64,000 bases of DNA, taken from contig NZ_JAALGD010000007.1 of the NCBI RefSeq assembly GCF_011059135.1, positions 129,681 to 193,680 on the forward strand, given 5' to 3'. This document shows, in pieces, positions 55,670 to 64,000 of this stretch. The translations under genes and the position numbers were made by a program. The notes under the pieces were generated by a model. The model saw only the letters and a program-made list of their open reading frames with translations. It was not told where the DNA came from and ran no database searches. The DNA is from Brevibacillus sp. SYP-B805 (GTDB lineage Bacteria; Bacillota; Bacilli; Brevibacillales; Brevibacillaceae). Position 1 is the stretch's first letter. Every line of letters starts with the position of its first letter.

Positions 55670-56316
55670 TCGAGACATTTCCCTGGGAGCGCCTGCGTTT
55701 TGATGAGGAAGGCTTGATACCCGCCATCGTGCAGGATGCGGTCAGCAAGGAAATCCTGACGCTTGCCTATATGAACAAGGAATCGTTAACGAAAACGCTG
55801 GAGACGGGCGAGACCTGGTTCTGGAGCCGTTCCCGCCAGGAACTGTGGCACAAAGGAGCCACCTCCGGCCATACCCAGCGGGTCGTCTCGCTGCGGGTTG
55901 ACTGCGATGGCGACGCCTTGATCGTCCAGGTGGTGCCGAACGGGCCCGCCTGCCATAACGGCACCTACACCTGCTTTGCCGAATCGGTTGCCCTTGCAGC
56001 GGCGGCCGACGAACCAAAGCGCGCGGAAACCTCGGATCGTTTCGCGATTCTAAATGAGCTGGAAGCGCTGGTGGCCGCACGCGAGGTCGAACGCCCGGAA
56101 GGCTCCTACACCACCTATCTGTTCGAAAAAGGCGTGGACAAGATTCTCAAGAAGGTGGGGGAAGAGGCAGCGGAAGTGATCATCGCCGCCAAAAACCGCA
56201 GCCACGACGAACTGCGCTATGAAGCGGCCGACCTGCTGTATCACCTGCTGGTCCTGCTGCGGGAACAAAAGCTCCCGCTGGACGAGGTGCTGCACGAATT
56301 GAAAACACGCCGTTAG
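55666..56316 (+). CDS. hisIE: Bifunctional PR-AMP cyclohydrolase / PR-ATP pyrophosphatase
   Basis: 216 residues, a HisI-HisE fusion. HisI (about 1-115) has [30 protein letters not shown], and the zinc Cys motif [12 protein letters not shown]...CHNGTYTCF. HisE (about 125-216) has [16 protein letters not shown]. It performs steps two and three. Last gene of the operon; hisC and a histidinol phosphatase are not in the window. Confidence 0.95.
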   Translation: MIETFPWERLRFDEEGLIPAIVQDAVSKEILTLAYMNKESLTKTLETGETWFWSRSRQELWHKGATSGHTQRVVSLRVDCDGDALIVQVVPNGPACHNGTYTCFAESVALAAAADEPKRAETSDRFAILNELEALVAAREVERPEGSYTTYLFEKGVDKILKKVGEEAAEVIIAAKNRSHDELRYEAADLLYHLLVLLREQKLPLDEVLHELKTRR

Positions 56317-56321
56317 CCATC

Positions 56322-56354
56322 AGGCCGCTTTCCTTGACTGGAAGGCGGCCTTTC
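56322..56354 (+). terminator. Terminator of the his operon
   Basis: Stem AGGCCGCTTTCC / GGAAGGCGGCCT (one mismatch), 6-base loop, TTTC. Confidence 0.82.
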
Positions 56355-56370
56355 ATGATATATTGGAAAG

Positions 56371-56457
56371 TTTAAGTACTTTAAAGAGCTAAAGCGAAGG
56401 TAGAAAGGTTGAGGGGCCCCCGCCGACACCAGCGTTAGCTTAAGTCGGCGGGGTTTT
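56371..56457 (+). ncRNA. Repeated structured RNA element, copy B, ending in a terminator
   Basis: Same plan as copy A (15641): TTTAAGTACTTTAAAG, a GCTAAAG segment, AGAAAGGTTGAGGGG, then stem CCCCGCCGAC / GTCGGCGGGG around the conserved loop ACCAGCGTTAGCTTAA, followed by TTTT. The AGCTAAAGC upstream could pair with GCGTTAGCT in the loop (one mismatch), giving a pseudoknot. It lies just after the his terminator and 73 bases before a sensor kinase gene. Confidence 0.55.
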
Positions 56458-56529
56458 CATGTTGCTGGAAAATGTTGTGTATAATAGAAGGGCAAACGGT
56501 GTGCTCAATGCAGAGGGGAGGGAGAGGGA

Positions 56530-58500
56530 TTGGGGCGGTTTCTTGCTTGTCTGGCATGCCTACTGTCCTGCTGGCTGGCGGCGGTGCCTGCGTCCGCGGT
56601 GAATGATCAGGAAGTAATCCGCGTTGCCTTTGACCGGAACCTTCCGCCTTTTTCGTCCGTCGATGAAAACGGGGATGCCGCCGGTCTGTCGATCGACCTG
56701 ATTCGGGCGATCGCCCAGCTGCAGGGTTATCGGGTGGAATGGGTTCCGGCTGAATGGGAGGATGCGCTGGCCCTGTTGAAAAACGGCAGGGTGGATGTGA
56801 TCGCCGGCATGAAATATACGAGCACCCGGGACAAGCTGTTCGATTTCAGCGAATCGTATTTTACCATGTCAGAGGTCCTGCTGGTGCCCAAATCCAACCA
56901 AAGCATCTACACGCTGAACCATCTGAAGGACAAGGTGGTTTCCGTCCAGCGGGAGAGCACGTCCATCGACCTGCTGGAAAGTGTCAGAAGAGTGAAAATG
57001 CTGGTTGCTTTTTCGGAACCGGACGCCATTCAATATCTGGTGCTCGGCCGGTCCGACGCTTATATCGGCAATCGCTGGACAGCGGAATATACCCTGCGCA
57101 AGCTGCACAAATGGGACGAGTACGAGGCGCGTTCCGGCATGATCAATCCGACAGACTATGCCTTGGCGGTACGGGAAGGCAATTATGCCCTGCTGCATGA
57201 ACTGAACGACGGATTGGCGGCGGTATACCGGGACGGCACCTACAGCCGCATCTACAGCCATTACTTTGAACCTTATGCCGCCCATCTGACGGATTTCTGG
57301 CGCAAAATGGTGATCGGCCTGGTCGGGTTGATCGCCGTGATCGCCATGGGGCTTTTGCTCAGCTTTTTCTGGAACAAGCGGTTGAAAGCGGAGGTGCGGA
57401 AGCAAACGATGGCCCTGGCCGACTTCCTCGCCTTTCAGCGCACGGTGCTGGACAATACTGAAAGCGCTATCATTTCCCTTGATCCGGACGGCAGAATCAC
57501 GCTGATCAATCAGACGGCCCGACAGCTCTTGCATCTCGATGAAGGCGCGATGGGGGACACGCTGGAAAAACGCTTGCCGCAGCTGCTGATTCCACCGGTG
57601 TGGAAAGCGGGAGAACGGCGGCAGTACGAGGGGGAAATCCATTACAGCGATGGCACGCTGCGGATTCTTCACTACTATGTGGCGCCGTTTGCCAACCGGA
57701 TCGGGGAAGCGGCAGGGTGGATCGTCAGCCTGCAGGACCGGACGGAGCAGAAGCATCTTCAGGCGCGCCTCATCGCGCAGGAAAAAATGCGGGCGCTCGG
57801 CCAGCTCGTAGCCGGGATTGCCCATGAGCTGCGCAATCCGCTCACGGCCATCAAGGCATTTGTTGAGCTGCTGCCGCGCAAATTGGACGATCGGCGGTTT
57901 CGGGACGAACTGCTCCGCTATGTGCCGGAAGAGGTGGAACGGATGAACAGAATCCTAGAGGATTTGCTGGACTATTCGCGCAGCAAGCCCATCCAGATGG
58001 AGAAGGTCTACATCAAAGAGCTGGTCGGTTCCGTCAGCGGGTTGTTCGCCAAACGCTTTGCGGCGGAGGGGATTGATGTGGAGCTGCAGATTCCTGCTGA
58101 AGCATGGGTGTGGGGGGATCGGGCGCGGCTTAAGCAGATCCTGATCAACTTCGTGCTCAATGCGATGGAGGCAATGGCGTGCAAGGAAGAAAAACGGCTG
58201 CGCCTGGCGCTGCGGGAGGCAGGGAACGAACTGCGTCTCTCGATCACCGACACGGGCGAAGGGATCGCGGAAAGCGACCTTCCTCATCTGTTCCAGCCTT
58301 TCTATACGACGAAGAGCCAAGGCATCGGCCTGGGCTTGTACCTCAGCGATCGAATCATGCGCGAACACGGCGGCCGGATCGAGGTGACCAGCCAAAAGGG
58401 AAGGGGAAGCACGTTTATCCTTTGTTTTAGGCCGGACCGGCAGCCGGACACCGAGAGGGAGGAGGAAGCGTATGCGGAAGCTGCTAATTATCGACGATGA
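56530..58500 (+). CDS. Sensor histidine kinase with substrate-binding-protein (family 3) and PAS domains
   Basis: 656 residues from TTG 56530 (GGGAGGGAGAGGG upstream). Signal peptide ending near ASAVN; an extracellular SBP domain at about 30-250 (IRVAFDRNLPPFSSVDENG, VIAGMKYTSTRDKLFDFSESYF); one membrane helix (VIGLVGLIAVIAMGLLLSFF); a PAS domain (VLDNTESAIISLDPDGRITLIN); HisKA with phospho-His in AGIAHELRNPLTAIK; and an ATPase with GIGLGLYLSDRIMREHGG. It likely senses a small carboxylate or amino acid outside the cell. It overlaps the regulator gene by 29 bases. Confidence 0.9.
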   Translation: MGRFLACLACLLSCWLAAVPASAVNDQEVIRVAFDRNLPPFSSVDENGDAAGLSIDLIRAIAQLQGYRVEWVPAEWEDALALLKNGRVDVIAGMKYTSTRDKLFDFSESYFTMSEVLLVPKSNQSIYTLNHLKDKVVSVQRESTSIDLLESVRRVKMLVAFSEPDAIQYLVLGRSDAYIGNRWTAEYTLRKLHKWDEYEARSGMINPTDYALAVREGNYALLHELNDGLAAVYRDGTYSRIYSHYFEPYAAHLTDFWRKMVIGLVGLIAVIAMGLLLSFFWNKRLKAEVRKQTMALADFLAFQRTVLDNTESAIISLDPDGRITLINQTARQLLHLDEGAMGDTLEKRLPQLLIPPVWKAGERRQYEGEIHYSDGTLRILHYYVAPFANRIGEAAGWIVSLQDRTEQKHLQARLIAQEKMRALGQLVAGIAHELRNPLTAIKAFVELLPRKLDDRRFRDELLRYVPEEVERMNRILEDLLDYSRSKPIQMEKVYIKELVGSVSGLFAKRFAAEGIDVELQIPAEAWVWGDRARLKQILINFVLNAMEAMACKEEKRLRLALREAGNELRLSITDTGEGIAESDLPHLFQPFYTTKSQGIGLGLYLSDRIMREHGGRIEVTSQKGRGSTFILCFRPDRQPDTEREEEAYAEAANYRR

Positions 58501-59839
58501 ACCGGCCATCTGTTCGTCGCTCACCTTTGCGTTGGAAGACGAGTATCGGGTGTGGACCGCCCAGGATGGTGAGACGGGCATGATGCTCCTGGAACAGGAA
58601 GGGATCGACTGCGTCTTGCTGGATCTCAACCTGGGAGCGGAGAACGGCCTCGACTTGATCCACAAGCTCAAGGCAGCCAAGCCCGATGTCACGGTTATCA
58701 TGATGACCGCCTACGGCACGATTGAATCCTCTGTTGCCGCGATGCAGGCAGGGGCGTTTCACTATTTGACAAAGCCGCTTCATCTGGATGAGGTAAAGCT
58801 GCTGCTCGGCAAGGCGATGGAATACCGCCAGCTTCACCAGCAGGTGAAAGAGTTGAGTGAAGCGGTCAAGCAGACGCAGAGCTGCGCGGGGCTGGTGGGG
58901 AAAAGTCAGCCGATGGTCAAGCTGTTCGAACTGATCGAGCGGGTGAAGGATATTCCGTCCAATGTGCTGATCACCGGGGAGAGCGGCACGGGGAAAGAGC
59001 TGGTGGCGCGGGCGATCCATCACCTGGGCGCTCGCAGCAGCGGCCCCTTCCATGTGATCAACTGCGCGGCCATTCCGGAGAATCTGCTGGAAAGCGAATT
59101 GTTTGGCTATGAAAAAGGGGCGTTTACCGGCGCGTTTCAGCGGAAGCCGGGATTACTGGAACGGTCGCACGGGGGAACCGTATTTCTGGACGAGATCGGC
59201 GAGATGCCGCTTGCCCTGCAGGCAAAAATTCTGCGCGTCCTGCAGGAACGCGTCGTCACTCCGCTGGGCGGGACGGACGCGAAGGAAGTGGATATCCGCA
59301 TCATCGCCGCCACCAACCGCAATTTGCAGGAGGAAGTAGCCAAAGGCACTTTTCGCGAGGATTTGTATTATCGCATCAACGTCATCCCGATCCGAACGCC
59401 GGCCCTGCGGGAAAGGCGGGAAGACATCCCGCTGCTGATCGAGCATTTTCTGACTGTCAGCGCTTCCAATATGGGGAAGCCGCGGAAAACCTGTACACCG
59501 GAGGCGCTCAAACTGCTTTACGATTACGGTTATCCCGGCAACGTCCGTGAATTGGCCAATCTGATCGAGTATGCCGTAGCGCTATCCCGCGAGGAACAGA
59601 TCACGCCTGCGGATCTGCCTCCCGTTGTCTGGCAGCAGAGGCAGGAAGCGAAGACGGGAGAGTCCGGCGAACCGGGTCTTTTCATTCCGATCGGGATGAC
59701 GCTGGAGGAAGTGGAGCGCGAGGTGATCCTGACGACGCTCAGCCATTATGGCGGCCATCGCCGAAAGACGGCGGAACGGTTGGGGATCAGCGAACGAGGG
59801 CTGCGGCAAAAACTGAAACAGTATCTGGGGGAGGAATAA
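58472..59839 (+). CDS. NtrC-family sigma-54-dependent response regulator
   Basis: 455 residues in three domains. The receiver has the phospho-Asp in CVLLDLNLGAENGLDL. The AAA+ domain has GESGTGKELVARAIH and the sigma-54 contact loop ELFGYEKGAFTGA. The Fis-type helix-turn-helix ends in GGHRRKTAERLGISERGLRQKL. Phosphorylated by the kinase before it, it should bind enhancer sites and open a sigma-54 promoter. A matching promoter and paired palindromes lie immediately downstream, before the transporter genes. Confidence 0.94.
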   Translation: MRKLLIIDDEPAICSSLTFALEDEYRVWTAQDGETGMMLLEQEGIDCVLLDLNLGAENGLDLIHKLKAAKPDVTVIMMTAYGTIESSVAAMQAGAFHYLTKPLHLDEVKLLLGKAMEYRQLHQQVKELSEAVKQTQSCAGLVGKSQPMVKLFELIERVKDIPSNVLITGESGTGKELVARAIHHLGARSSGPFHVINCAAIPENLLESELFGYEKGAFTGAFQRKPGLLERSHGGTVFLDEIGEMPLALQAKILRVLQERVVTPLGGTDAKEVDIRIIAATNRNLQEEVAKGTFREDLYYRINVIPIRTPALRERREDIPLLIEHFLTVSASNMGKPRKTCTPEALKLLYDYGYPGNVRELANLIEYAVALSREEQITPADLPPVVWQQRQEAKTGESGEPGLFIPIGMTLEEVEREVILTTLSHYGGHRRKTAERLGISERGLRQKLKQYLGEE

Positions 59840-59848
59840 TGTACCGCT

Positions 59849-59887
59849 GCGGCAAAAATTGCCTGGGGGAAGCGGCATTTTTTGCCG
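59849..59887 (+). promoter_or_regulatory. Paired palindromes, probable enhancer sites for the NtrC-type regulator
   Basis: GGCAAAAATTGCC (59851-59863) and CGGCATTTTTTGCCG (59873-59887) share the core CGGCAAAAAnTGCC and are 23 bases centre to centre, about two helical turns. They begin 10 bases after the regulator stop and lie about 70-100 bases upstream of the -24 element, the usual position of sigma-54 enhancers. Confidence 0.7.
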
Positions 59888-59950
59888 GGTTGAGTCCATC
59901 TCTCCCGCATCGCGGCCCCGTGGAACCTGCGAATGGAAGGAGATGCCCGG

Positions 59951-59968
59951 TTGGCACGGTCCTTGCTA
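59951..59968 (+). promoter_or_regulatory. Sigma-54 (-24/-12) promoter of the TRAP operon
   Basis: TTGGCACGGTCCTTGCTA matches the consensus TTGGCACG-N4-TTGC with both GG and GC dinucleotides at the required distance. Confidence 0.92.
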
Positions 59969-59977
59969 CTCCCTCTG

Positions 59978-59993
59978 ATCGAAAGCGCTTTCA
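59978..59993. promoter_or_regulatory. CcpA cre-type site downstream of the sigma-54 promoter
   Basis: On the minus strand TGAAAGCGCTTTCGAT fits the cre consensus with one mismatch in the final W. It is nested in an inverted repeat CTCTGAT (59973) / ATCAGAG (59997). The location just past the start point suits roadblock repression by CcpA/HPr-Ser-P. Confidence 0.6.
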
Positions 59994-60018
59994 TCTATCA
60001 GAGAGGGGGAATCTACAC

Positions 60019-61020
60019 GTGTTGAAAAAAATGGTCTCCATGTTCGCGTCCGCGCTGCTGGTGCTGACCGTAACCGCCTGTGGACAGGCGCCTGCCGCCA
60101 ATACCGGCGGTTCGGAAGCATCTCCTGCGGCAGGCGGCTCGGAGCAGAAATTCCTGACGATTGCCACAGGAGGAAGCTCGGGGCCCTATTACACCATCGG
60201 CGGCGCCATGGCGAAGCTCTACAAAGAGAAGCTTGGCTACAATGCCTCGGTGCAATCGACCGGCGCTACCGTGGAAAATGTAAATCTGCTGAAGGCAAAA
60301 AAAGTGGACCTGGCGTTCGCGATGTCTGACGCGGTTTCTTTCGCCTACAACGGAACCGAAAACTTTAAAGAGAGCGGCCCCATTAAGGATCTGCGGGCCA
60401 TGGCGGGGCTTTATTTGAACTATGTCCAAATCGTCACGCTGAAGGATCGCAACATCAAGTCGGTTGCCGATCTGAAAGGCAAGCGCGTGGGCGTCGGCGC
60501 GCCGAACAGCGGCGTGGAAGTGAACGCCCGCATGGTGCTGGCCGGCCACGGGATTACGTATGACGATATCAAGCCGGACTATCTGTCCTATGCGGAAGCG
60601 ATTGAACAGTTGAAGAACAATGCCATCGATGCCGCGTTCGTTACGTCCGGTCTGCCCAACTCCACCGTGATCGATCTGATGACCACCAAGGATGTGGAAA
60701 TCGTCCCGATTCAACCGGCGGACGTGGACAAACTGGCGCAGCAGTATCCTTTCTTTGTGAAGGCGGAGATTCCGGCAGGCGTGTACAAAAACGATCAGCC
60801 CATTCCGACGGCCGCCATCCGCAACATCATGCTGGTGCGTGCCGATCTGTCCGAGGATCAGGTATACAAGCTGACCAAAATCTTTTTTGAAAATATGGAC
60901 GCCCTGGGACAGGCGCACAGTGCAGCCAAGGAGATTGATATCAAAGAAGCGGGCAAAAACCTCGTGGTTCCGCTCCATCCGGGTGCGGAAAAGTACTTGA
61001 AAGAGGTTGGCGCGAACTGA
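60019..61020 (+). CDS. TAXI-family TRAP transporter substrate-binding lipoprotein
   Basis: 333 residues from GTG 60019, nine bases after AGGGGG; TTG at 60022 is possible. Longer in-frame starts run through the sigma-54 promoter and are rejected. The lipobox TVTAC anchors it outside the membrane. The mature part shows the TAXI layout: LTIATGGSSGPYYTIGGAMAKLY, then VENVNLLKAKKVDLAFAMSDAV and GKRVGVGAPNSGVEVNARM. It captures a solute, in known cases a carboxylate or amino acid, for the fused permease. Confidence 0.92.
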   Translation: MLKKMVSMFASALLVLTVTACGQAPAANTGGSEASPAAGGSEQKFLTIATGGSSGPYYTIGGAMAKLYKEKLGYNASVQSTGATVENVNLLKAKKVDLAFAMSDAVSFAYNGTENFKESGPIKDLRAMAGLYLNYVQIVTLKDRNIKSVADLKGKRVGVGAPNSGVEVNARMVLAGHGITYDDIKPDYLSYAEAIEQLKNNAIDAAFVTSGLPNSTVIDLMTTKDVEIVPIQPADVDKLAQQYPFFVKAEIPAGVYKNDQPIPTAAIRNIMLVRADLSEDQVYKLTKIFFENMDALGQAHSAAKEIDIKEAGKNLVVPLHPGAEKYLKEVGAN

Positions 61021-61049
61021 CCAACCTTTCTGCAGGGGAGGAAAACAAG

Positions 61050-61562
61050 ATGATCAAGTACCGCTTACCCCTTTTCCTCCTGTTTGTGGGGCTCATCTTG
61101 ACGGGGCCCCATCCCTTTTTTCTTCTTCGTGATTTCCACACCCACCGAACGGTAGCGGCTGTTCCGGTCTGGCCGGGCGACAGGTTTTCCGTGGAGTGGA
61201 CCCACTCCGTCGAGTTGACGCCCTGGCGGGAAACCTATGAAGTGGCCTGGCCGGACGGGATCAGACTGATCGAAACGGCGTTCCGTTCGTTTGGGGCGGG
61301 GGTGCCGACCGTGTTTGAGCATGCGAAGGTGCGCGTGCAGGGGGGCTGGGTCGTGGTCACCGGGCTGGATGATCGGCGGGATGAGGTTGTCTATTTGATT
61401 TCACGCGATGATTACAAGCTTACGGTCGGCGCGCAAACATGGAGATTGCCCGATCTTGTGCCGCTTGATACGTCTCTTGAAATGAGCGTGGCATGGCGGC
61501 CGTGGTGGTATCGGGTGCTGTTCAGACCGGATGGAAAGGATGTGAAGGCAGTTGAATCATGA
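61050..61562 (+). CDS. DUF1850 protein, TAXI-TRAP accessory
   Basis: 170 residues with an N-terminal signal or anchor (LPLFLLFVGLILTGPHPFFLL) and the DUF1850 core FSVEWTHSVELTPWRETYEV, FRSFGAGVPTVFEH. Genes of this family commonly sit between the TAXI binding protein and the fused TRAP permease, as here; their job is unknown. A GGGGAGGAAAAC site precedes the ATG. It overlaps the permease gene by 11 bases. Confidence 0.88.
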   Translation: MIKYRLPLFLLFVGLILTGPHPFFLLRDFHTHRTVAAVPVWPGDRFSVEWTHSVELTPWRETYEVAWPDGIRLIETAFRSFGAGVPTVFEHAKVRVQGGWVVVTGLDDRRDEVVYLISRDDYKLTVGAQTWRLPDLVPLDTSLEMSVAWRPWWYRVLFRPDGKDVKAVES

Positions 61563-63519
61563 TGTGAAGCGGCCCCATGCGGAAGAGGTGCGGGAGAACG
61601 AGGCGAAAGCCCAGGCGGTGCTGGAAGCGTATGACAGGGAGGCCGGATACCGCGTCTTTGAGAACAAATGGCTGAGGCTTCTTGTTTCCTTCATCGCCAT
61701 CGCATTCGCCCTGTATCATCTTTATACGGCTTTCGCCGGTCCGCTTGTGACGCTGAAACACCGTTCCCTGCACGTTGCCGTTATTTTGTGCCTGATTTAC
61801 TTGCTCTACCCCGGGTGGAAGGGGGCATCCAAAAAGAGGCTCTCCCTGTTCGACGCGTTTTTGGCCCTGCTCTCCCTGGGAACGGCGGGATATATATTTA
61901 TCTACTATCTGGAGATCGTCAATCGGGGAGGGATCCCTTCCACGGCTGATGTTGTTTTTGCGACCATCACCTGCTTGCTTGTCCTGGAGGCTTCCCGGCG
62001 GGTTGCCGGCTGGGAGTTGGCGGGCATGGCGGTGATTTTTGTCGCTTATGCCTATTTGGGACCGTATCTGCCGGGGGAGTTTGGCCATCGGGGGTATACG
62101 CTGAGCGATATTTTCAATTACATGTATGTGACGACGGAGGGGATCTACGGCGACGCCATCGCCGTTTCCGCTTCGTACATCATCCTGTTTATCATCTTTG
62201 GGGCATTTCTGTCCAAGTCCGGCATGGGCACGCTCTTTAATGATCTGTCGCTCGCGCTGGCCGGGGGGAGCAAGGGCGGACCTGCCAAAGTGGGAGTGAT
62301 CGCGAGCGCCATCCATGGCTCGATTAACGGTTCTGCCGTCGCCAGCGTGGTGACGACCGGTTCGTTTACCATTCCGATGATGAAGAGGGTGGGGTATAAG
62401 CCCGAATTCGCCGGAGCGGTGGAAGCGACGGCGGCGGTGGGGGGACAGATCCTGCCGCCGGTGATGGGGGCCGCTGCGTTTATTATGGCGGAAACATTGG
62501 GCGTCTCTTATATTACGATTGCCATCGCCGCGTTGATTCCCGCGCTGATGTACTACTTCGGGCTTCTTGTACAGGTTCACCTGCGGGCGGACAGAGACGA
62601 TCTTCGCGGCTTGCGCAAGGAGGAACTGCCCAAACTCCGGGATGTGATGAAAGAGCGCGGGCATCTGCTGCTCCCGTTGGTCATGCTTGTCGTACTGTTG
62701 ATGCTTGGGTATTCGCCGACGTTTGTGGCTTTCTTTACGATTGTGGCGACCGTTGTGATCGCGGCCTTCCGCAAGTCCAGCAGGATGGGTCTGCGGGATA
62801 TCCTGCAGGCGCTGGAAAACGGTGTGCGGGAAACGCTCGGCGTCGCAGCGGCCTGTGCGGCTGTCGGCATTACGGTCGGTGTGTTCAGTTTGACCGGGTT
62901 GGGGTTGAAGCTGGCAAACATCATCCTGATGATGGGACAGGGAAGCTTGTTCATGACCCTCGTTTTCACCATGATCGCTTCTATCGTACTCGGGTTAGGG
63001 CTTCCCTCCATTCCCTGCTATATCATCACGGCGACCATGGCGGCTCCTGCCCTTTCCAATTATGGGATCGATCCGCTGATCTCCCATTTGTTTGTCTTTT
63101 ATTTCGGCGTTATTGCCAACCTGACCCCTCCTGTCGCGCTTGCTGCGTTTGCCGGGGCGGGAATCGCCGGTTCCGAACCGCAGCGGACGGGATGGATCTC
63201 CTGCAAACTGGCTTTGGCCGGGTTTATCGTCCCCTTTATTTTCGTGTATAAACCGGGCATGCTGATACTGAACGCGAGTGTTGCCGATATTGTGACGGCC
63301 ACCATTACCACGCTGTTGGCGGTGATTGCACTGGCAGCCGCGACGGAAGGGTTTCTGTTTGCACGGCTGAATTGGCTTGGACGGCTGCTGCTCATTGCTT
63401 CCGCGCTTGCATTCGTTTTTGCGGATTGGATGTATACCGCCGCAGGCATTGCGCTTCTGCTGGCCGTTTCCGTTTATCAATACAGAAAGAAAAGGCATAC
63501 GGTGATCATACAAGCATAG
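61552..63519 (+). CDS. Fused TRAP transporter permease (DctQM type)
   Basis: 655 residues starting at TTG 61552 (AAGGATGTGAAGG upstream). Many membrane helices: an N-terminal small-subunit-like part and a DctM-like part with AIHGSINGSAVASVVTTGSFTIPMMKRVGYKPEFAGAVEATAAVGGQILPPVMGAAAFIMAE, typical of TAXI-TRAP permeases. It is a Na+- or H+-coupled symporter working with the lipoprotein. Last gene of the sigma-54 operon. Confidence 0.92.
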   Translation: MNHDVKRPHAEEVRENEAKAQAVLEAYDREAGYRVFENKWLRLLVSFIAIAFALYHLYTAFAGPLVTLKHRSLHVAVILCLIYLLYPGWKGASKKRLSLFDAFLALLSLGTAGYIFIYYLEIVNRGGIPSTADVVFATITCLLVLEASRRVAGWELAGMAVIFVAYAYLGPYLPGEFGHRGYTLSDIFNYMYVTTEGIYGDAIAVSASYIILFIIFGAFLSKSGMGTLFNDLSLALAGGSKGGPAKVGVIASAIHGSINGSAVASVVTTGSFTIPMMKRVGYKPEFAGAVEATAAVGGQILPPVMGAAAFIMAETLGVSYITIAIAALIPALMYYFGLLVQVHLRADRDDLRGLRKEELPKLRDVMKERGHLLLPLVMLVVLLMLGYSPTFVAFFTIVATVVIAAFRKSSRMGLRDILQALENGVRETLGVAAACAAVGITVGVFSLTGLGLKLANIILMMGQGSLFMTLVFTMIASIVLGLGLPSIPCYIITATMAAPALSNYGIDPLISHLFVFYFGVIANLTPPVALAAFAGAGIAGSEPQRTGWISCKLALAGFIVPFIFVYKPGMLILNASVADIVTATITTLLAVIALAAATEGFLFARLNWLGRLLLIASALAFVFADWMYTAAGIALLLAVSVYQYRKKRHTVIIQA

Positions 63520-63523
63520 GGTG

Positions 63524-63558
63524 AAAAAAGAATCGGAGAGATGCTCCGGTTCTTTTTT
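63524..63558 (+). terminator. Terminator of the TRAP operon
   Basis: Stem AAAAAAGAATCGGAG / CTCCGGTTCTTTTTT, 5-base loop. It lies between the transporter and the rRNA operon, so it insulates the two. Confidence 0.92.
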
Positions 63559-63685
63559 CTACAACTTCGGTTGATCCACATTTCCCGTCCTCCGGCCTGC
63601 GGCAACGGTGCGAAGCTCCATTCCTTGCGGAACCTCCATGATAAAAAGAACTGTTTTTCTTCCGGTAGATTACCTTTTTTTACTA

Positions 63686-63715
63686 TTGATTTTACTCGGG
63701 GTAATGTGATAGAGT
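63686..63715 (+). promoter_or_regulatory. Possible distal rRNA promoter (P1)
   Basis: TTGATT (63686) and TAGAGT (63710) with an 18-base spacer. Weak. Otherwise nothing is recognised between 63559 and 63776. Confidence 0.35.
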
Positions 63716-63776
63716 ATTCACTGTCGCCGCTGAGCGATACGGGAAACAAATGAGTCACATTGCGAGAAATTCATGC

Positions 63777-63806
63777 TTGACTCTTAAAGTATGAACGTGA
63801 TATAGT
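63777..63806 (+). promoter_or_regulatory. rRNA operon promoter
   Basis: TTGACT (63777), an 18-base spacer and TATAGT (63801). It is followed by the leader TGCTCTTTGAAAACTGAACA, carrying the boxA-like antitermination sequence common in Bacilli rRNA operons. Confidence 0.78.
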
Positions 63807-63906
63807 AGCAAATGTTCGACTCGATGCTCTTTGAAAACTGAACAGCGAACGCGTGAAGCGAGCCAAGTCATTCTTTGAGAATGAAGCTTTGATCAATATC
63901 TTTCGA

Positions 63907-64000
63907 TTTATTGGAGAGTTTGATCCTGGCTCAGGACGAACGCTGGCGGCGTGCCTAATACATGCAAGTCGAGCGGGGGCCTTCGGGCCCCAGCGGCGGA
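63907..64000 (+). rRNA. rrs: 16S ribosomal RNA, first 94 bases (continues beyond window)
   Basis: TTTATTGGAGAGTTTGATCC followed by TGGCTCAGGACGAACGCTGG is the universal 16S start. The first variable hairpin reads GAGCGGGGGCC-TTCG-GGCCCCAGC, resembling Brevibacillus-type sequences. The 5' end is set by comparison with Bacillus (UUUAUCGGAGAG). Confidence 0.97.

Noticed and set aside
63541..63753. Short frames on both strands between the TRAP terminator and the rRNA promoter
   Set aside because: No ribosome sites or family features; one overlaps the terminator and the other the probable rRNA promoter region.

Overview
The window reads as chromosomal DNA of a Gram-positive, endospore-former-type Bacillales bacterium. 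Gene order follows the Bacillus subtilis blocks hpf-secA-prfB-cccB-ftsEX-ctpB-minJ-uvrBA and hprK-yvoF-hisZGDBHAFIE. The last 94 bases are the start of a 16S rRNA gene whose first variable hairpin (GGGGGCC-TTCG-GGCCCC) resembles Brevibacillus and relatives. I would place it in or near Brevibacillus/Paenibacillaceae, as an inference only. Most of the window is GC-rich; three segments (about 1-5.6 kb, 25.1-26.7 kb and the agr-like locus at 45.6-47.7 kb) are visibly richer in AT.

Layout. 1-5.4 kb: the end of an AT-rich accessory cluster with a DUF4910 aminopeptidase-like protein (5' end outside the window), an acyl carrier protein, a FabG-like reductase, an acyl-AMP ligase, and LuxE- and LuxC-type fatty-acid reductase proteins. 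Its position upstream of motility genes and hpf suggests a flagellar or surface glycan modification island. 5.6-10.9 kb: YjfB behind a sigma-D promoter, a MotA/MotB-like pair, a cluster of DnaA-box-like sites, an amino acid ABC binding protein and permease without ATPase, a cold-shock protein and an HD-GYP protein. 11-16.6 kb: hpf, secA, prfB with its programmed frameshift, a YciI-like protein and a lipoprotein cytochrome c. 16.6-32.2 kb: an arginine block (argC-argB-argD-carA-carB-argF, then argG-argH) with the same two-box ArgR/AhrC-type operator-promoter in front of argC, carA and argG. It is interrupted by an AT-rich insert with a tandem structured RNA, a 25-residue secreted-type peptide, a DUF5317 protein and a frameshifted membrane HD-GYP protein. 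An iron alcohol dehydrogenase follows.

32.4-45.5 kb: ftsE, ftsX, an EnvC/M23-like peptidase, ctpB, a 307-bp inverted-repeat element, minJ, a FlgD-like protein with three repeat modules, uvrB, uvrA, a YpgQ-like HD protein and a YvlD-like membrane protein. 45.5-47.7 kb: an agr-like quorum locus in the order agrC-agrB-agrD without agrA, with a 40-41-residue AgrD-like peptide that lacks the usual Cys/Ser ring residue. 47.8-56.3 kb: hprK, an acetyltransferase, an orphan cyclic-di-GMP-I riboswitch on the minus strand, and an eight-gene his operon.

56.4-63.5 kb holds a complete-looking sigma-54 circuit. A sensor kinase with a periplasmic-binding-protein-type sensor domain and an NtrC-family regulator sit upstream of two phased palindromes, a near-perfect -24/-12 promoter, a CcpA-type cre site, and a TAXI-TRAP transporter (binding protein, DUF1850 protein, fused permease). 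The window ends with an rRNA promoter, leader and the 16S start.

The strongest candidates for something new are: the tandem pseudoknot-like RNA in front of the 25-residue peptide; the ring-less agr-like locus; the orphan c-di-GMP riboswitch; a repeated terminator-linked RNA element (15.6 and 56.4 kb, partial at 49.5 kb); and the sigma-54/TRAP control region.
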